Shown here: positions 63,890 through 64,000 of the stretch, piece after piece | How positions within the stretch are numbered: position 1 is the stretch's first letter | Layout of the letters: each line of letters starts with the position of its first letter | Assembly: GCF_905475395.1 (NCBI RefSeq) | Contig: NC_058337.1 | Coordinates: forward strand, 118,414,368 to 118,478,367 | DNA: 64,000 bases | Origin: Chrysoperla carnea | Lineage: Eukaryota > Arthropoda > Insecta > Neuroptera > Chrysopidae | Direction of reading: 5' to 3' | Made by a program: the position numbers and the translations under genes | The notes under the pieces: model-generated | What the model saw: only the letters and a program-made list of their open reading frames with translations | Databases searched by the model: none | What the model was told of the DNA's origin: nothing

Positions 63890-64000
63890 TCGAAAACCTT
63901 ATATTTTTATGGTATTATTATAAACTACAAGATTGTCTAAATATTTTAGATAGTTTTTTATCACACTCTCTAGATTTTTTTGGATATAGAAATATCCAAT
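63890..64000 (-). repeat. Repeat family F, inverted right arm (cut by window edge)
   Basis: TTATATTTTTATGGTATTAT through TTTTTATCACACTCTCTAGA is the reverse complement of 63245-63365. The loop of about 520 bases between the arms is plain AT-rich DNA, and the arm continues past the window edge. Confidence 0.8.

Larger units (their letters stand above)
37600..64000. other. 26-kb region without supported protein-coding genes
   Basis: Upstream flank, or 5'-UTR intron, of the minus-strand third ABCH gene. The longest open frames are 60 to 114 codons, AT-driven, with no domain, no splice partners and often inside repeats. Repeats and element relics are listed individually. The gaps between them are featureless AT-rich DNA. 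Confidence 0.6.

Noticed and set aside
1-64000. CRISPR array, operon or bacterial mobile island
   Set aside because: No regular direct repeats with unique spacers and no prokaryotic gene layout. Introns and SINEs show eukaryotic nuclear DNA.

Overview
The window is strongly AT-rich animal DNA with intron-split genes and reads as an insect nuclear genome. The evidence is three genes of ABC transporter subfamily H (a subfamily known mainly from arthropods), GT-AG introns, insect-type Helitron relics, and tRNA-derived SINEs. One SINE tail is built from the arthropod telomere unit (TTAGG/CCTAA), a weak hint against Diptera. I cannot name the species.

Layout. (1) 165-6640, plus strand: the 3' part of a SETD2/Set2 histone H3-K36 methyltransferase gene. 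Six exons carry the AWS, SET, post-SET, WW and SRI domains; the 5' exons lie left of the window. (2) 6641-9034: a repeat-rich spacer between convergent genes. (3) 9035-13248 and 14435-18385, minus strand: two tandem ABCH transporter genes. Each has 8 coding exons and, by my splicing, each encodes exactly 703 residues. They come from a duplication of about 5 kb that also copied the promoter and a 5'-UTR exon. (4) 21378-37578, minus strand: a third ABCH gene, closest in character to the snustorr (snu, CG9990) type. It has 8 coding exons plus a candidate 21-nt microexon, encodes 804 or 811 residues, and has a 12.4-kb first intron full of mobile-element relics. (5) 37601-64000: no protein-coding gene that I can support. 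This is upstream flank or 5'-UTR intron of the third ABCH gene, packed with MITEs, Helitron relics, SINEs, a mariner-like fossil and hairpin elements.

How the genes relate. The three ABCH genes share splice sites and phases exon for exon, so they are one family expanded in place. In the ABCH family (known for snu in Drosophila) the products are plasma-membrane half-transporters needed for the cuticular lipid barrier; that role is inferred here. The 9-kb and 14-kb copies have an altered ABC signature (SGGEYRR instead of SGGQQRR). They are nearly identical over the nucleotide-binding domain but much more divergent over the membrane domain. SETD2 is an unrelated housekeeping chromatin gene converging on the cluster.

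I see no radically new system. The best leads are the ABCH microexon, the mosaic divergence and altered signature of the ABCH pair, the SINE with a telomere-like tail, a cluster of CRE palindromes in the third gene's first intron, and several structured non-autonomous elements. All exon coordinates were worked out by hand from splice signals and reading-frame continuity. All identities are hand counts.
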